This document shows, one piece after another, positions 56,273 to 64,000 of a DNA stretch of 64,000 nucleotides. The stretch is from Steroidobacteraceae bacterium (GTDB lineage Bacteria; Pseudomonadota; Gammaproteobacteria; Steroidobacterales; Steroidobacteraceae), in the NCBI GenBank assembly GCA_025451845.1, contig JANWJS010000033.1, positions 1 through 64,000 of the forward strand. Direction: 5' to 3'. The position numbers and the translations under genes are program-made. The notes beneath the pieces are model-generated. The model was given only the letters and a program-made list of their open reading frames with translations, ran no database searches and was not told where the DNA came from. Each line of letters starts with the position of its first letter. Position 1 is the stretch's first letter.

Positions 56273-56788
56273 TCACTTCTTCCCTGGGAGGGGCAGGTGA
56301 CGCGGGGCGACGGGGGTGGATTGCACGATGGACGTGGTGGTCTGTCCATAGACCAGAAACTGGTCGAGGATGACATCCAGGTTGTCCAGGGAATCGAGGC
56401 CTACTTTCAATATGAAACAGTCCTCGCCCGTGATGCGATGACACTCCATGACCTGCGGCAGGGACACGGCCAGCTCCGCAATTTTGGGTAGCTTGCCAGG
56501 CATGGGGCGCACGCGAATGAACGCGACGATGGGATAGCCCAAGGCAGCGTGATCGATCTCGAGCCGGCACCCCTGAATGACCCCCGCCTCTTCCATGCGT
56601 TGGATCCGCTCGCGGGTGGCAGGGGCGGACATGCCTACGCGTCGCGCCAACTCAGAGACGCTGATACGCGGATCATTCTCGAGCAGAGCCAGAATCTGGA
56701 CGTTGCGCGCGTCCCGAAGGAGAGGCGCAATCTGAAGGAGATTTCCGCTATTTTCCTTCAAATTGACTGACTTTCTTGCTTGTGCCAT
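56273..56788 (-). CDS. Lrp/AsnC family transcriptional regulator
   Basis: DARNVQILALLENDPRISVSELARRVGMSAPATRERIQRMEEAGVIQGCRLEIDHAALGYPIVAFIRVRP. Confidence 0.9.
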   Translation of the reverse strand: MAQARKSVNLKENSGNLLQIAPLLRDARNVQILALLENDPRISVSELARRVGMSAPATRERIQRMEEAGVIQGCRLEIDHAALGYPIVAFIRVRPMPGKLPKIAELAVSLPQVMECHRITGEDCFILKVGLDSLDNLDVILDQFLVYGQTTTSIVQSTPVAPRHLPLPGKK

Positions 56789-56807
56789 CTAGATTGGGAT
56801 TCAAATC

Positions 56808-57731
56808 GTGACGACGGGTTGCGATTATGCGCTCACCATGAGCCCCGTGCCAGTTCCCGCCGTTCGGCAGAGCAATCCGCCTGCGGTCTCCTTCGTCATC
56901 GAGCGCGTCCCGCCGCAGGCGTACTTTCTGGTCAGCGCGGTGTTCCATTACCTCGGTCCCGCCTTCGCGGTTCTCTTGTTTGCGCACGTTGACCCGCTCG
57001 GCGTGGCGTGGCTGCGGATCGCGAGTGCGGCCGCCATCTTCGCCGGGTGGCGCCGGCCGTGGCGCTACTACCGCGGCCTCCAAGCTGCCGCAAAGCGCAA
57101 TGTGCTGATGCTCGGGAGCGTTCTGGCGTTGATGAACGTCTGCTTCTATCTCGCGATCGCTCGCCTGCCGCTCGGTACCGTCGGCGCGATCGAGTTCGCG
57201 GGTCCGATCGGTCTCGCTGCGCTCGGCATGCGGTCCAAACGGAATTTCGCGGCTCTCGCCCTAGCGGTGTCCGGCGTATATGTGCTGACCCATGTGCGGC
57301 TCGCCGGTCAGCCGCTCGGCTTCGCTTTCGCCTTCGCCGACTGTGCCCTCTTCGTCCTCTACATCATTCTCGGCCATCGCATCGCGGCCGATGGCGGCGC
57401 GGCCGGAATCGACCGCCTGGGGTTCGCCATGCTCGTCGCGATGGTAGTCGCCTTCCCCGTTGGGATTCGACAGGCGCTGCCGGCGTTCGCGAGCCCGCTC
57501 CTACTTGCGGCGGGTGTCGGGGTTGGTGTCAGCTCCTCCGTGATCCCATACGTATGCGACCAACTTGCCATGGCCCGGCTGCCACGGGCGACGTTCGCCC
57601 TTCTGCTCGCAATCCTTCCCGCCATGGCGTGCCTGATCGGGGCTGTGGTCTTGCATCAGCTTCCGACTTCGGCGGAAATTGCCGGCATCGCGCTCGTCAT
57701 AGGCGGGGTCGTGCTCCACCGCGCCAGCTAG
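56808..57731 (+). CDS. EamA/RhtA-like drug/metabolite transporter
   Basis: VSAVFHYLGPAFAVLLFAHVDPLGVAWLRIASAAAIFAGWRRPW..; 10-TM pattern; start may be 56838. Confidence 0.87.
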   Translation: MTTGCDYALTMSPVPVPAVRQSNPPAVSFVIERVPPQAYFLVSAVFHYLGPAFAVLLFAHVDPLGVAWLRIASAAAIFAGWRRPWRYYRGLQAAAKRNVLMLGSVLALMNVCFYLAIARLPLGTVGAIEFAGPIGLAALGMRSKRNFAALALAVSGVYVLTHVRLAGQPLGFAFAFADCALFVLYIILGHRIAADGGAAGIDRLGFAMLVAMVVAFPVGIRQALPAFASPLLLAAGVGVGVSSSVIPYVCDQLAMARLPRATFALLLAILPAMACLIGAVVLHQLPTSAEIAGIALVIGGVVLHRAS

Positions 57732-57750
57732 AGGCTGTGCAACGCATCCA

Positions 57751-58398
57751 CTAGCGCCGATGGGTCCTGCGGGCGACTGCAAGATGGACGGCCGCATCGG
57801 CTGTCGCTTCGAGTACTTCGCGAGAATCGCCCGCGCGGGCGCGCAGGGCCAGGGAATTCATGACACCGCACAGAACGCGCGCGAGCGCGGCGAGATCGAT
57901 GTCCGTCGACAACTCGCCTTGCTGCACCGCCTCTCGCAGACGAGTCTCCATCAGCTCGTCGAGCTCATGCAGCCCAGCGGCGAAGATGGCGCGAACCCTC
58001 GAGTCGTGGACGGCCTCCGTCGCCGCGGTCCCAATGAGATAACAGCCGCGCGCGCCATGGGAGCCCGCCATGTAGATCGCGATGGCATGGGCAAAGAGGC
58101 CCCGCAGGGCCTCTTGAAGAGATCGCTCCGGCCGGAGCTCCTCCTTCATCGCCGCGCGTCCAAACTCGCGGTAGCGATCCAGCGTGCTCAAGTAGAGCCG
58201 ATGTTTGTCCCCGAAAGCTCCGTAGAGACTCGGTCGGTTCATGCCAGTAGCGTCGACCAGGTCGTCCAGCGACGTCCCGGTATATCCGGTGTCCCAAAAG
58301 GCATCGCGAGCCTCGGCGAGAGCTTGGTCGGCGTCATAAGCGCGGGGTCGCCCTCGCAACCGGGGAGCCTGCCTCTGTGCGCCATGCGGGGAGCGCAC
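57751..58398 (-). CDS. TetR/AcrR family transcriptional regulator (start uncertain; ORF extends to 58419)
   Basis: GRPRAYDADQALAEARDAFWDTGYTGTSLDDLVDATGMNRPSLYGAFGDKHRLYLSTLDRYRE; GTG alternative start ~58398. Confidence 0.9.
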   Translation of the reverse strand: MRSPHGAQRQAPRLRGRPRAYDADQALAEARDAFWDTGYTGTSLDDLVDATGMNRPSLYGAFGDKHRLYLSTLDRYREFGRAAMKEELRPERSLQEALRGLFAHAIAIYMAGSHGARGCYLIGTAATEAVHDSRVRAIFAAGLHELDELMETRLREAVQQGELSTDIDLAALARVLCGVMNSLALRARAGDSREVLEATADAAVHLAVARRTHRR

Positions 58399-58410
58399 CG
58401 CCCGCTTTTT

Positions 58411-58479
58411 TTGTACCATATGGTATAAATATCTTGACGGCGAGACGTTTCGTGGTCAATTATTATACCAGACAGTATA
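58411..58479. promoter_or_regulatory. Two 18-bp TetR-operator-like repeats in the TetR-GST intergenic region
   Basis: TTGTACCATATGGTATAA (58411-58428) and TTATACCAGACAGTATAA (58462-58479), 14/18 identical, both with inverted-repeat symmetry. Confidence 0.72.
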
Positions 58480-58507
58480 AAATTTGATCGGCCATCCGGA
58501 GAACCCC

Positions 58508-59251
58508 ATGCAACTCTATGTCGCACCGCTCGCCTGTTCTGCCGCCACGCGCATCGCTCTCTACGAGGCTGGTGGCACTGCGGAATTCGTCTATGTCGAC
58601 ATTCACACGAATCCCCGCGTCAGAGTGCTCCCGGACGGCGCGGACTACTTCGCAGTCAATCCAATGGGGCAGGTTCCCGCGCTCAGGACCGCCGCGGGCG
58701 AGATCCTCACCGAGAACCCCGTCGTTCTGCAGTATGTCGCGGATTCGTATCCCGAGGCGCAGCTCGCGCCCCGCAGCGGAATCGAACGTTATCGCCTGCA
58801 GCAGTGGCTCAATTTCATCGCCACGGAATTGCACAAGGCGACGTTCATTCCGCTTCTCGACCGCAGCAGCCCCGACGGCGCGAAGGCGTTCGCGCGTCAG
58901 AAGCTGCCGGTCCGATTCGGTCACCTCGACGGTCATCTCGCGGGGCGCGCTTTCCTGCTCAATGCGTTCAGCGTCGCCGATGCCTACCTGGTGACTGTCC
59001 TCAACTGGGCGCCGTATGCCGGCGTCGACCTCGCGGAATGGCCCCGGGTGAACGCTTACTTCCGGACGCTCTCGCAACGGCCGGCAGTGGCCCGGGCGTT
59101 GGCCGAGGAAGCCGACGCGTTCGCCGCAGAACAGGGACGGCGTCGGGCCTTGCGTCGTGGTCAGCCTACGCGGGAACTTCAGTCGGCGATACCGCTTGGG
59201 GAGGCGCGATCGGAGGAATGCCGGTCGCTGGCGCCGCTTGGCTCGCAATGA
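58508..59251 (+). CDS. Glutathione S-transferase (GstA-like)
   Basis: MQLYVAPLACSAATRIALYEAGGTAEFVYVDIHT..YFAVNPMGQVPALRTAAGEILTENPVVLQYVAD. Confidence 0.9.
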   Translation: MQLYVAPLACSAATRIALYEAGGTAEFVYVDIHTNPRVRVLPDGADYFAVNPMGQVPALRTAAGEILTENPVVLQYVADSYPEAQLAPRSGIERYRLQQWLNFIATELHKATFIPLLDRSSPDGAKAFARQKLPVRFGHLDGHLAGRAFLLNAFSVADAYLVTVLNWAPYAGVDLAEWPRVNAYFRTLSQRPAVARALAEEADAFAAEQGRRRALRRGQPTRELQSAIPLGEARSEECRSLAPLGSQ

Positions 59252-59341
59252 GGAACGCATGCGCAGACACTCATGCGGCGCTTGCGCGTGGCACCTGTCA
59301 GACCTTCTCGACGGCGATGCGCGCGCCCATCGTCTCCCGGC

Positions 59342-60979
59342 TCATTCGCGAGCGGCAGGATCAGGATGGGCAGAAACCGAGGTTGTCACCCCGCGAAGAA
59401 TGTCCCGCAGCAGATTGGGATCCACCGGCTTGGTCACGTGCGTGGTGAATCCCGCTTCGACCGCGCGGAGTTTATCTTCCTGCTGCCCCCAGCCTGTGAT
59501 GGCGACCATGCAGATCTCCACGCCGCCGCGCTGCTGTCGGATTGCCTTCGCGGCCGCGTATCCATTCATCTCCGGCATTCCGATGTCCAGCAGCACCACG
59601 TCAGGTCGGAAGGTCTCGGCGCCGAGAACGGCGGCGCGTCCACCATACACCGTCCTAACCTCATAACCCTCCATGGAGAGCAGCATGGAGAGGCTGTCGG
59701 CTGCGTCGCGATTGTCATCGGCTATCAGCACGCGCAGCTGCCCGTAGGGGATCACCGCGGGTCCCGCTTCCACGGGCGCTTCGATCTCGCGAGCCGGCTC
59801 GAATGGCAGCGCAATGAGGAATCGGCTCCCTTTACCTGCTCCGTCACTATGCGCCTCGACGGTCCCTCCGTGCAGCTCGGCCAGGCCTTTCACGAGCGCG
59901 AGGCCCACTCCCAGCCCTCCCTCCGAACGGCCGATTGCCGAAGGGACCTGCGAAAACATGGTGAACAGGCCGCCGAGCTGCTCTGGCAGGATGCCGATGC
60001 CATTGTCCTGGACCGCGATCATCAGGCGCTCGTCGAGCCGTGCCGTCAGCTCGATACGACCGCCAGCATCGGTGTATTTGGCGGCATTGGTCAGCAGGTT
60101 GGAGACCGCCTGTGCCAGCCGAACGGGATCGGCGACGAAAGGTGGAATATCGGCCGGCACCAGGATACCGAGCTCGTGTCTTTTCTTGTCGAGCAGCGGC
60201 CGTGCGGTCTCCACCGCAGCTTCCACGATGCCTCGTATCGAGCAAGCCTGCCTGCGCAGCTGCAACTTGCCCTGCGTGATGCGCGTCAGCTCGAGAAGAT
60301 CGTCCAGGAGCGAGGCCATATGCGCCGACTGGCGCTGGATCACACTCTGCGTCCACCGCAGCTGCATGGAAGTGAGTCGGGGCGAGGCAAGAACCTCAGC
60401 CGCATTGCGGATCGGCGCGAGCGGATTGCGCAGCTCGTGAGAAAGCGTGGCGAGAAAGGCGTCCTTGCGCCGGTCTGCGTCCCGAAGCGCGGCGATGGCG
60501 AGCCGGAGCCGCTCCTCGCTCGCGCGCAGCGCTGTCTCGCGTGCCTGCTGCGCTTCGAGAAGGTCACGAACCTGGTACTGCCGGCACCTTGAACGCAGCG
60601 CCACCTCGATGCTGCTCAACAGGGTCGCCGCGCCGAGCGGCCGCTCCAAGAGCGTGATGCCTCCCGAGGCGGCAGCGATGCGATCGAGGCGATCCGCGGC
60701 GCGCTCGCCGGCCGTCATGAGGATGATCACGGGCAGCTCGGACCATGCCGGTTGCTGATCGAGCTTCGGGAGCAAGGCGGTGATCTGCTCCCGCTCCAGA
60801 GACTCCTCGGTGAGCAGTAAGGCTCCGGCTCCCTTCTCGACTTGCACGCCGGCATCGCGCAGCCCGCTACAGACGTGCGCGAGGTGCCCGCGGGATTCCA
60901 ACAGCTCGACGATCGCCGGCGCGTCCCGTCCCACCGGCGCGACGATCAGGATTCGAAGTGCCAGCGCTTCATGGGTCAT
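59342..60979 (-). CDS. Hybrid histidine kinase (N-terminal REC-like, HisKA-HATPase, C-terminal REC)
   Basis: KDAFLATLSHELRNPLAPIRNAAEVL; VGLALVKGLAELHGGTVEAHSDG; LRVLIADDNRDAADSLSMLLSMEGYEVRTVYGG..PDVVLLDIGMPEMNGYAAAKAIR. Confidence 0.92.
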   Translation of the reverse strand: MTHEALALRILIVAPVGRDAPAIVELLESRGHLAHVCSGLRDAGVQVEKGAGALLLTEESLEREQITALLPKLDQQPAWSELPVIILMTAGERAADRLDRIAAASGGITLLERPLGAATLLSSIEVALRSRCRQYQVRDLLEAQQARETALRASEERLRLAIAALRDADRRKDAFLATLSHELRNPLAPIRNAAEVLASPRLTSMQLRWTQSVIQRQSAHMASLLDDLLELTRITQGKLQLRRQACSIRGIVEAAVETARPLLDKKRHELGILVPADIPPFVADPVRLAQAVSNLLTNAAKYTDAGGRIELTARLDERLMIAVQDNGIGILPEQLGGLFTMFSQVPSAIGRSEGGLGVGLALVKGLAELHGGTVEAHSDGAGKGSRFLIALPFEPAREIEAPVEAGPAVIPYGQLRVLIADDNRDAADSLSMLLSMEGYEVRTVYGGRAAVLGAETFRPDVVLLDIGMPEMNGYAAAKAIRQQRGGVEICMVAITGWGQQEDKLRAVEAGFTTHVTKPVDPNLLRDILRGVTTSVSAHPDPAARE

Positions 60980-62555
60980 CGGTGTGCATCATCCGCGCGC
61001 TGTCGCCCACAAAGACGGGTGACCCGCTCAGTATGTGCCGGAACTCACTCAGCGGGCGGCCGACGCGGACGCCACGGCCGGGCTCCAGCAGGAACTCCCG
61101 AATCGTCCGCTCATGCGGGCCGCTGCGCTTCTTGATCACCGACAGTGCCGTGCGGATGGAACCCGACACCTCGAAGAATCGCAGGTTCAGCACGGTATCG
61201 GCCAGGTAGCTGATGTCCAGTGGCGCGTTGCTTGCGAGTATTCCATGCAGCGTGAGGACGAAAATCGTGAGGACGCCGCACTGATTGAGATAGGTGGACA
61301 GCTCGTGCAGTTGGGTGATGAGGTAACGCTCTCCCGGCATCGCGTTCAAATAGCCGTTCAGGGTGTCGATGACGATCAGTTTGCTGCCGCTATTCACGCC
61401 TCGAGTCACCCGATCGGCGAACTCTCCGGGCGAGATCTCCGCAGGGTCGATCTGCTGCAACGTAATCAGTCCCTCGCGCACAAAGCGGGCGAGCTCCAGC
61501 CCGAGCTGGTCAGCACGATGAAGGATGATCCCGACCGTCTCATCGAAGCAGAAAAGATGGCTTCGCTCACCGCACCGGGCACGCTGCGTGGCGTATTGCA
61601 GTGCCAGAGTCGACTTACCGGTACCCGCCTGCCCTTGAATGAGCGTCGTGCTGCCGGCGTCGAGGCCGCCGCCCAGCAGGGTGTCCAACTCCCCCGATCC
61701 GCTCGGCACCGGCTCGCGGCGGAAGTTGGTGCGATGGTCCGCGGCCGTCAGGCGGGGAAAGACCCGCAGCCCGCCGGTCTCGATGATGTAGTCGTGATAG
61801 CCTTCCCGAAACTGCAGGCCCCGCACCTTCATGATCCGCAGACGGCGGCGCGACCTCCCGTACTCGGGCGAGAGCTGTTCCATTTCGACCACGCCGTGCG
61901 CAATGCTCAAGACGTGCGGATCGGGGCCGATGCGGTTCGAATCCATCTTGTCGTCCAGCAACAGCACGGTCGCGCCCAGGAGCGTGAGCTCCTGCTTGAG
62001 ACTCAGAAGCTGCCTGCGATAGCGCAGCGGGGTCTCGGCCAGCAGACGGAACTCGGACAAGGAGTCGAACACCACGCGCGCGGGATTGTGCTTGCGAACT
62101 TCCGCCAGGATCAGGCCGGCGATCCTGTTGAGCTCGAGCTCCGATGAGTGAAAGACGGTCGTCTGGGATTCCGGCCGAAGCATCGAGTCGATGGCGGACA
62201 GCTCGAGGAGCGGGATCTGCTCGAGCGACCAGCCGTGGGAAACCGCGACCTTCTCCAGCTCCGCTCTGGTTTCGGAAAGCGTGATGTAAAAGGCCGGTTC
62301 GCCGCAACGCAGCCCTTCGCGCAGGAACTGCAGCGCAAACGTCGTTTTGCCGGAACCCGGGTCGCCCTGGACGAGGTAGAAGCAGTTCCGCGGCAATCCA
62401 CCGCCGATGAGAGTGTCGAAGCCGTCGATTCCCGTGCGGCACAACTCGGCGCCGGCCGGGGGAAACTGAGCGCTGGTCATGCGGAACGTCGTCGCGGTTA
62501 ACTGGTAAGTCGGATGACAGCTACTGAGTTTCGGTGAGAGATTCCCTACACTCAA
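60969..62555 (-). CDS. KaiC-like double RecA-domain ATPase (RAD55-type)
   Basis: Two Walker A motifs (VQGDPGSGKTTFALQF; IQGQAGTGKSTLALQY); DISYLADTVLNLRFFEVSG; start likely M at or after 62555; overlaps the HK gene by 11 nt. Confidence 0.9.
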   Translation of the reverse strand: MSVGNLSPKLSSCHPTYQLTATTFRMTSAQFPPAGAELCRTGIDGFDTLIGGGLPRNCFYLVQGDPGSGKTTFALQFLREGLRCGEPAFYITLSETRAELEKVAVSHGWSLEQIPLLELSAIDSMLRPESQTTVFHSSELELNRIAGLILAEVRKHNPARVVFDSLSEFRLLAETPLRYRRQLLSLKQELTLLGATVLLLDDKMDSNRIGPDPHVLSIAHGVVEMEQLSPEYGRSRRRLRIMKVRGLQFREGYHDYIIETGGLRVFPRLTAADHRTNFRREPVPSGSGELDTLLGGGLDAGSTTLIQGQAGTGKSTLALQYATQRARCGERSHLFCFDETVGIILHRADQLGLELARFVREGLITLQQIDPAEISPGEFADRVTRGVNSGSKLIVIDTLNGYLNAMPGERYLITQLHELSTYLNQCGVLTIFVLTLHGILASNAPLDISYLADTVLNLRFFEVSGSIRTALSVIKKRSGPHERTIREFLLEPGRGVRVGRPLSEFRHILSGSPVFVGDSARMMHTDDP

Positions 62556-62578
62556 GCCGCTTCATAAGCTTGGCCATA

Positions 62579-64000
62579 TCACCCCCGTGGGCTCCATCCC
62601 TGTATCGCCAGGCGCGCACGCGCAAGCGTCTGGCGAAGTGCCTCTGGGAGATCGGCCTCCTGCATCGCCCTGTCAATGGCTTCCAGTGCTGCGTGCCCAC
62701 CTTTCAAGACGAATGGATCACCCAGTCCGCAAAGCTCCACCAGGCCCATCGCCCCGAGCATCGCCAAGTCCGGCTCCTCCGTGATCCATTCGACGAACTG
62801 CTTCTGCCAGAATGATGCCGCCGAGGATTTCGCCAACAGGCGCACCGCTTCCAGGACTCGAGCCGGCGACAGCACCGAGTCGGTTGCGGCGAAATCGGCG
62901 GACGGTACCCCTTCCTGCCGCATCCAGGACTTGAGGGTGTACGGTACGGCAACTGCAAAGATGGCCAAAACGTGGGCCAAGGGCCGAGTGTGCGGCCCCT
63001 GGTCCCAGCAGAGCGAGCTTCCGCAGGTACGCAGCAGTCTCAAAAGCTCGCCCGAGGCCGCCCGCGCCGGGCCTGCGTCCTCGTCTGCGGGCGCTGTCAG
63101 CAGGTGGTCACCCCAACGTGCGAACGCGTCGAGCGTCAACTCCCAAAGGCGCGCGTCTGTTGAATGCCGAGGCAGCGAGGCACATACGGCCGCCAGTCCA
63201 GGGCCCAGCGCCGAGCAGGGGGCGCTCAACAGTGCCTGGGCGGAGAGGTGAACGATCTGCGCATCGTCGAGCTCCAAGCCTTTCGACACCATGGCGCGCT
63301 CCACGGGATCCAGCTCCCCGGTCGCGCACAGCGCGCCCAGTTCCATCTCGAACAGACGCGTCCCCGGCAGGGATCTCTGAATCGTCTCATGCCAGCGCTG
63401 GATATTCTGTTCGCGAAGCTCCGACAGGAGTGTTGGGAGGATCGCGCCGAGGGGGCCATCCGCCACCTCTTGGTTGATGAGCGACCACGCCTCGTCAGGA
63501 TGACGTCCGATGAATTCCTTCAAATACACTCCGACCCGCGGCTGCAGCGGCTGTCCGGGCAGCTCGCTGACTGCGGACACAAACAGCGCCGACCAGGCCG
63601 ATGAGTCGTGGCAAAGGAGGTCGAGCCGATCGAACAGCTCCTTGGCGAGGTCACCGGCGCGCGCGGCCGACGGCTCCATGACAGGGAGCAGATGCTCGCG
63701 CCGCCGGTGGGGCTCGATGGATTCATCCAACGGGACCGGGAAGATGGGCAGCGCGGTAGCATGCAGCGCCTTCCAGAACGAGTAGGTCGCTGCCTCAGGC
63801 AGCGCCTCGAGAATCCGGCTGCCGCCACGGCGAATGAAGAGCTCGGCGCCGTCCGTCCACCACTGCCATCCCTGCTGTTCGACTGCAGCTCGTACCGGCA
63901 GATGAGCCGTTTCCGCACCGAGCTTGCCGAAGGTGGCCACCAGAAGATCCAGCTCCCGCTCGAGCTGTGGCTCCCACCGCCGTACCGCCTCACCGGTGAG
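62579..64000 (-). CDS. Hypothetical protein, alpha-helical/repeat-like, 5' end beyond window
   Basis: Frame open to the window edge (LTGEAVRRWEPQLERELDLLVATFGKLG..); stop 24 nt upstream of the KaiC-like ORF, same strand. Confidence 0.6.
   Translation of the reverse strand, partial: LTGEAVRRWEPQLERELDLLVATFGKLGAETAHLPVRAAVEQQGWQWWTDGAELFIRRGGSRILEALPEAATYSFWKALHATALPIFPVPLDESIEPHRRREHLLPVMEPSAARAGDLAKELFDRLDLLCHDSSAWSALFVSAVSELPGQPLQPRVGVYLKEFIGRHPDEAWSLINQEVADGPLGAILPTLLSELREQNIQRWHETIQRSLPGTRLFEMELGALCATGELDPVERAMVSKGLELDDAQIVHLSAQALLSAPCSALGPGLAAVCASLPRHSTDARLWELTLDAFARWGDHLLTAPADEDAGPARAASGELLRLLRTCGSSLCWDQGPHTRPLAHVLAIFAVAVPYTLKSWMRQEGVPSADFAATDSVLSPARVLEAVRLLAKSSAASFWQKQFVEWITEEPDLAMLGAMGLVELCGLGDPFVLKGGHAALEAIDRAMQEADLPEALRQTLARARLAIQGWSPRG

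Noticed and set aside
61035-62147. 370-aa plus-strand ORF
   Set aside because: Antisense of the KaiC-like gene with two Walker A motifs
60969-62555. True circadian clock (kaiABC)
   Set aside because: No kaiA or kaiB in the window and the Thr of the phosphosite pair is replaced; only KaiC-like ATPase claimed
1-64000. Phage, transposon, CRISPR, defence system, rRNA or tRNA genes
   Set aside because: No integrase/transposase/Cas motifs, no regular spacer-repeat array and no rRNA or tRNA sequence recognised by eye; tRNAs cannot be fully excluded without tRNAscan

Overview
High-GC window of about 64 kb, probably gammaproteobacterial chromosome (lineage is inference). It is almost fully coding, and I recognised no rRNA, tRNA, CRISPR array, IS element or prophage. 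Main blocks: (1) ~1-10.6 kb, myo-inositol catabolism: OprB-type porin, iolC-DUF2090 fusion, iolD, iolE, iolB, iolG, an RpiR regulator (iolR-like) and a sugar-porter MFS (iolT-like). (2) 10.7-19.7 kb: TonB-dependent receptor, NupG-like MFS, TIM-barrel isomerase, GMC oxidoreductase, gluconate-2-DH subunit 3 and DUF1080 (3-keto-glycoside type). Blocks 1 and 2 appear to share a promoter/operator motif. (3) 19.7-32.6 kb: small regulator/enzyme units, a PQQ-type sugar dehydrogenase-cytochrome c, a CaiB/BaiF CoA-transferase and a BNR/VPS10-like protein. (4) 32.7-42.1 kb: second TonB receptor, ArsR-SRPBCC pair, and a translationally coupled marR-nodT-emrA-emrB efflux operon. (5) 42.4-47.4 kb: small exported peptide, AraC regulator, and a triheme cytochrome c / GMC / subunit-3 dehydrogenase. 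(6) 47.5-59.3 kb: AsmA, DUF72, ECF41 sigma plus CMD-domain partner, LytS/LytTR system, third TonB receptor, Lrp-EamA, TetR-GST. (7) 59.3-64 kb: KaiC-like ATPase with hybrid histidine kinase and an unknown upstream protein. The strongest sequence-level observations are: two identical-architecture ECF41 promoters (TGTCACA-N16-CGTC) before the sigma and partner genes; a four-site GRAATT-type motif linking iol and TonB/3-keto-sugar genes; paired operators for MarR and TetR regulators; a small hydrophobic protein family present once alone and once fused to a NodT lipoprotein; and an apparent internally deleted SDR remnant.
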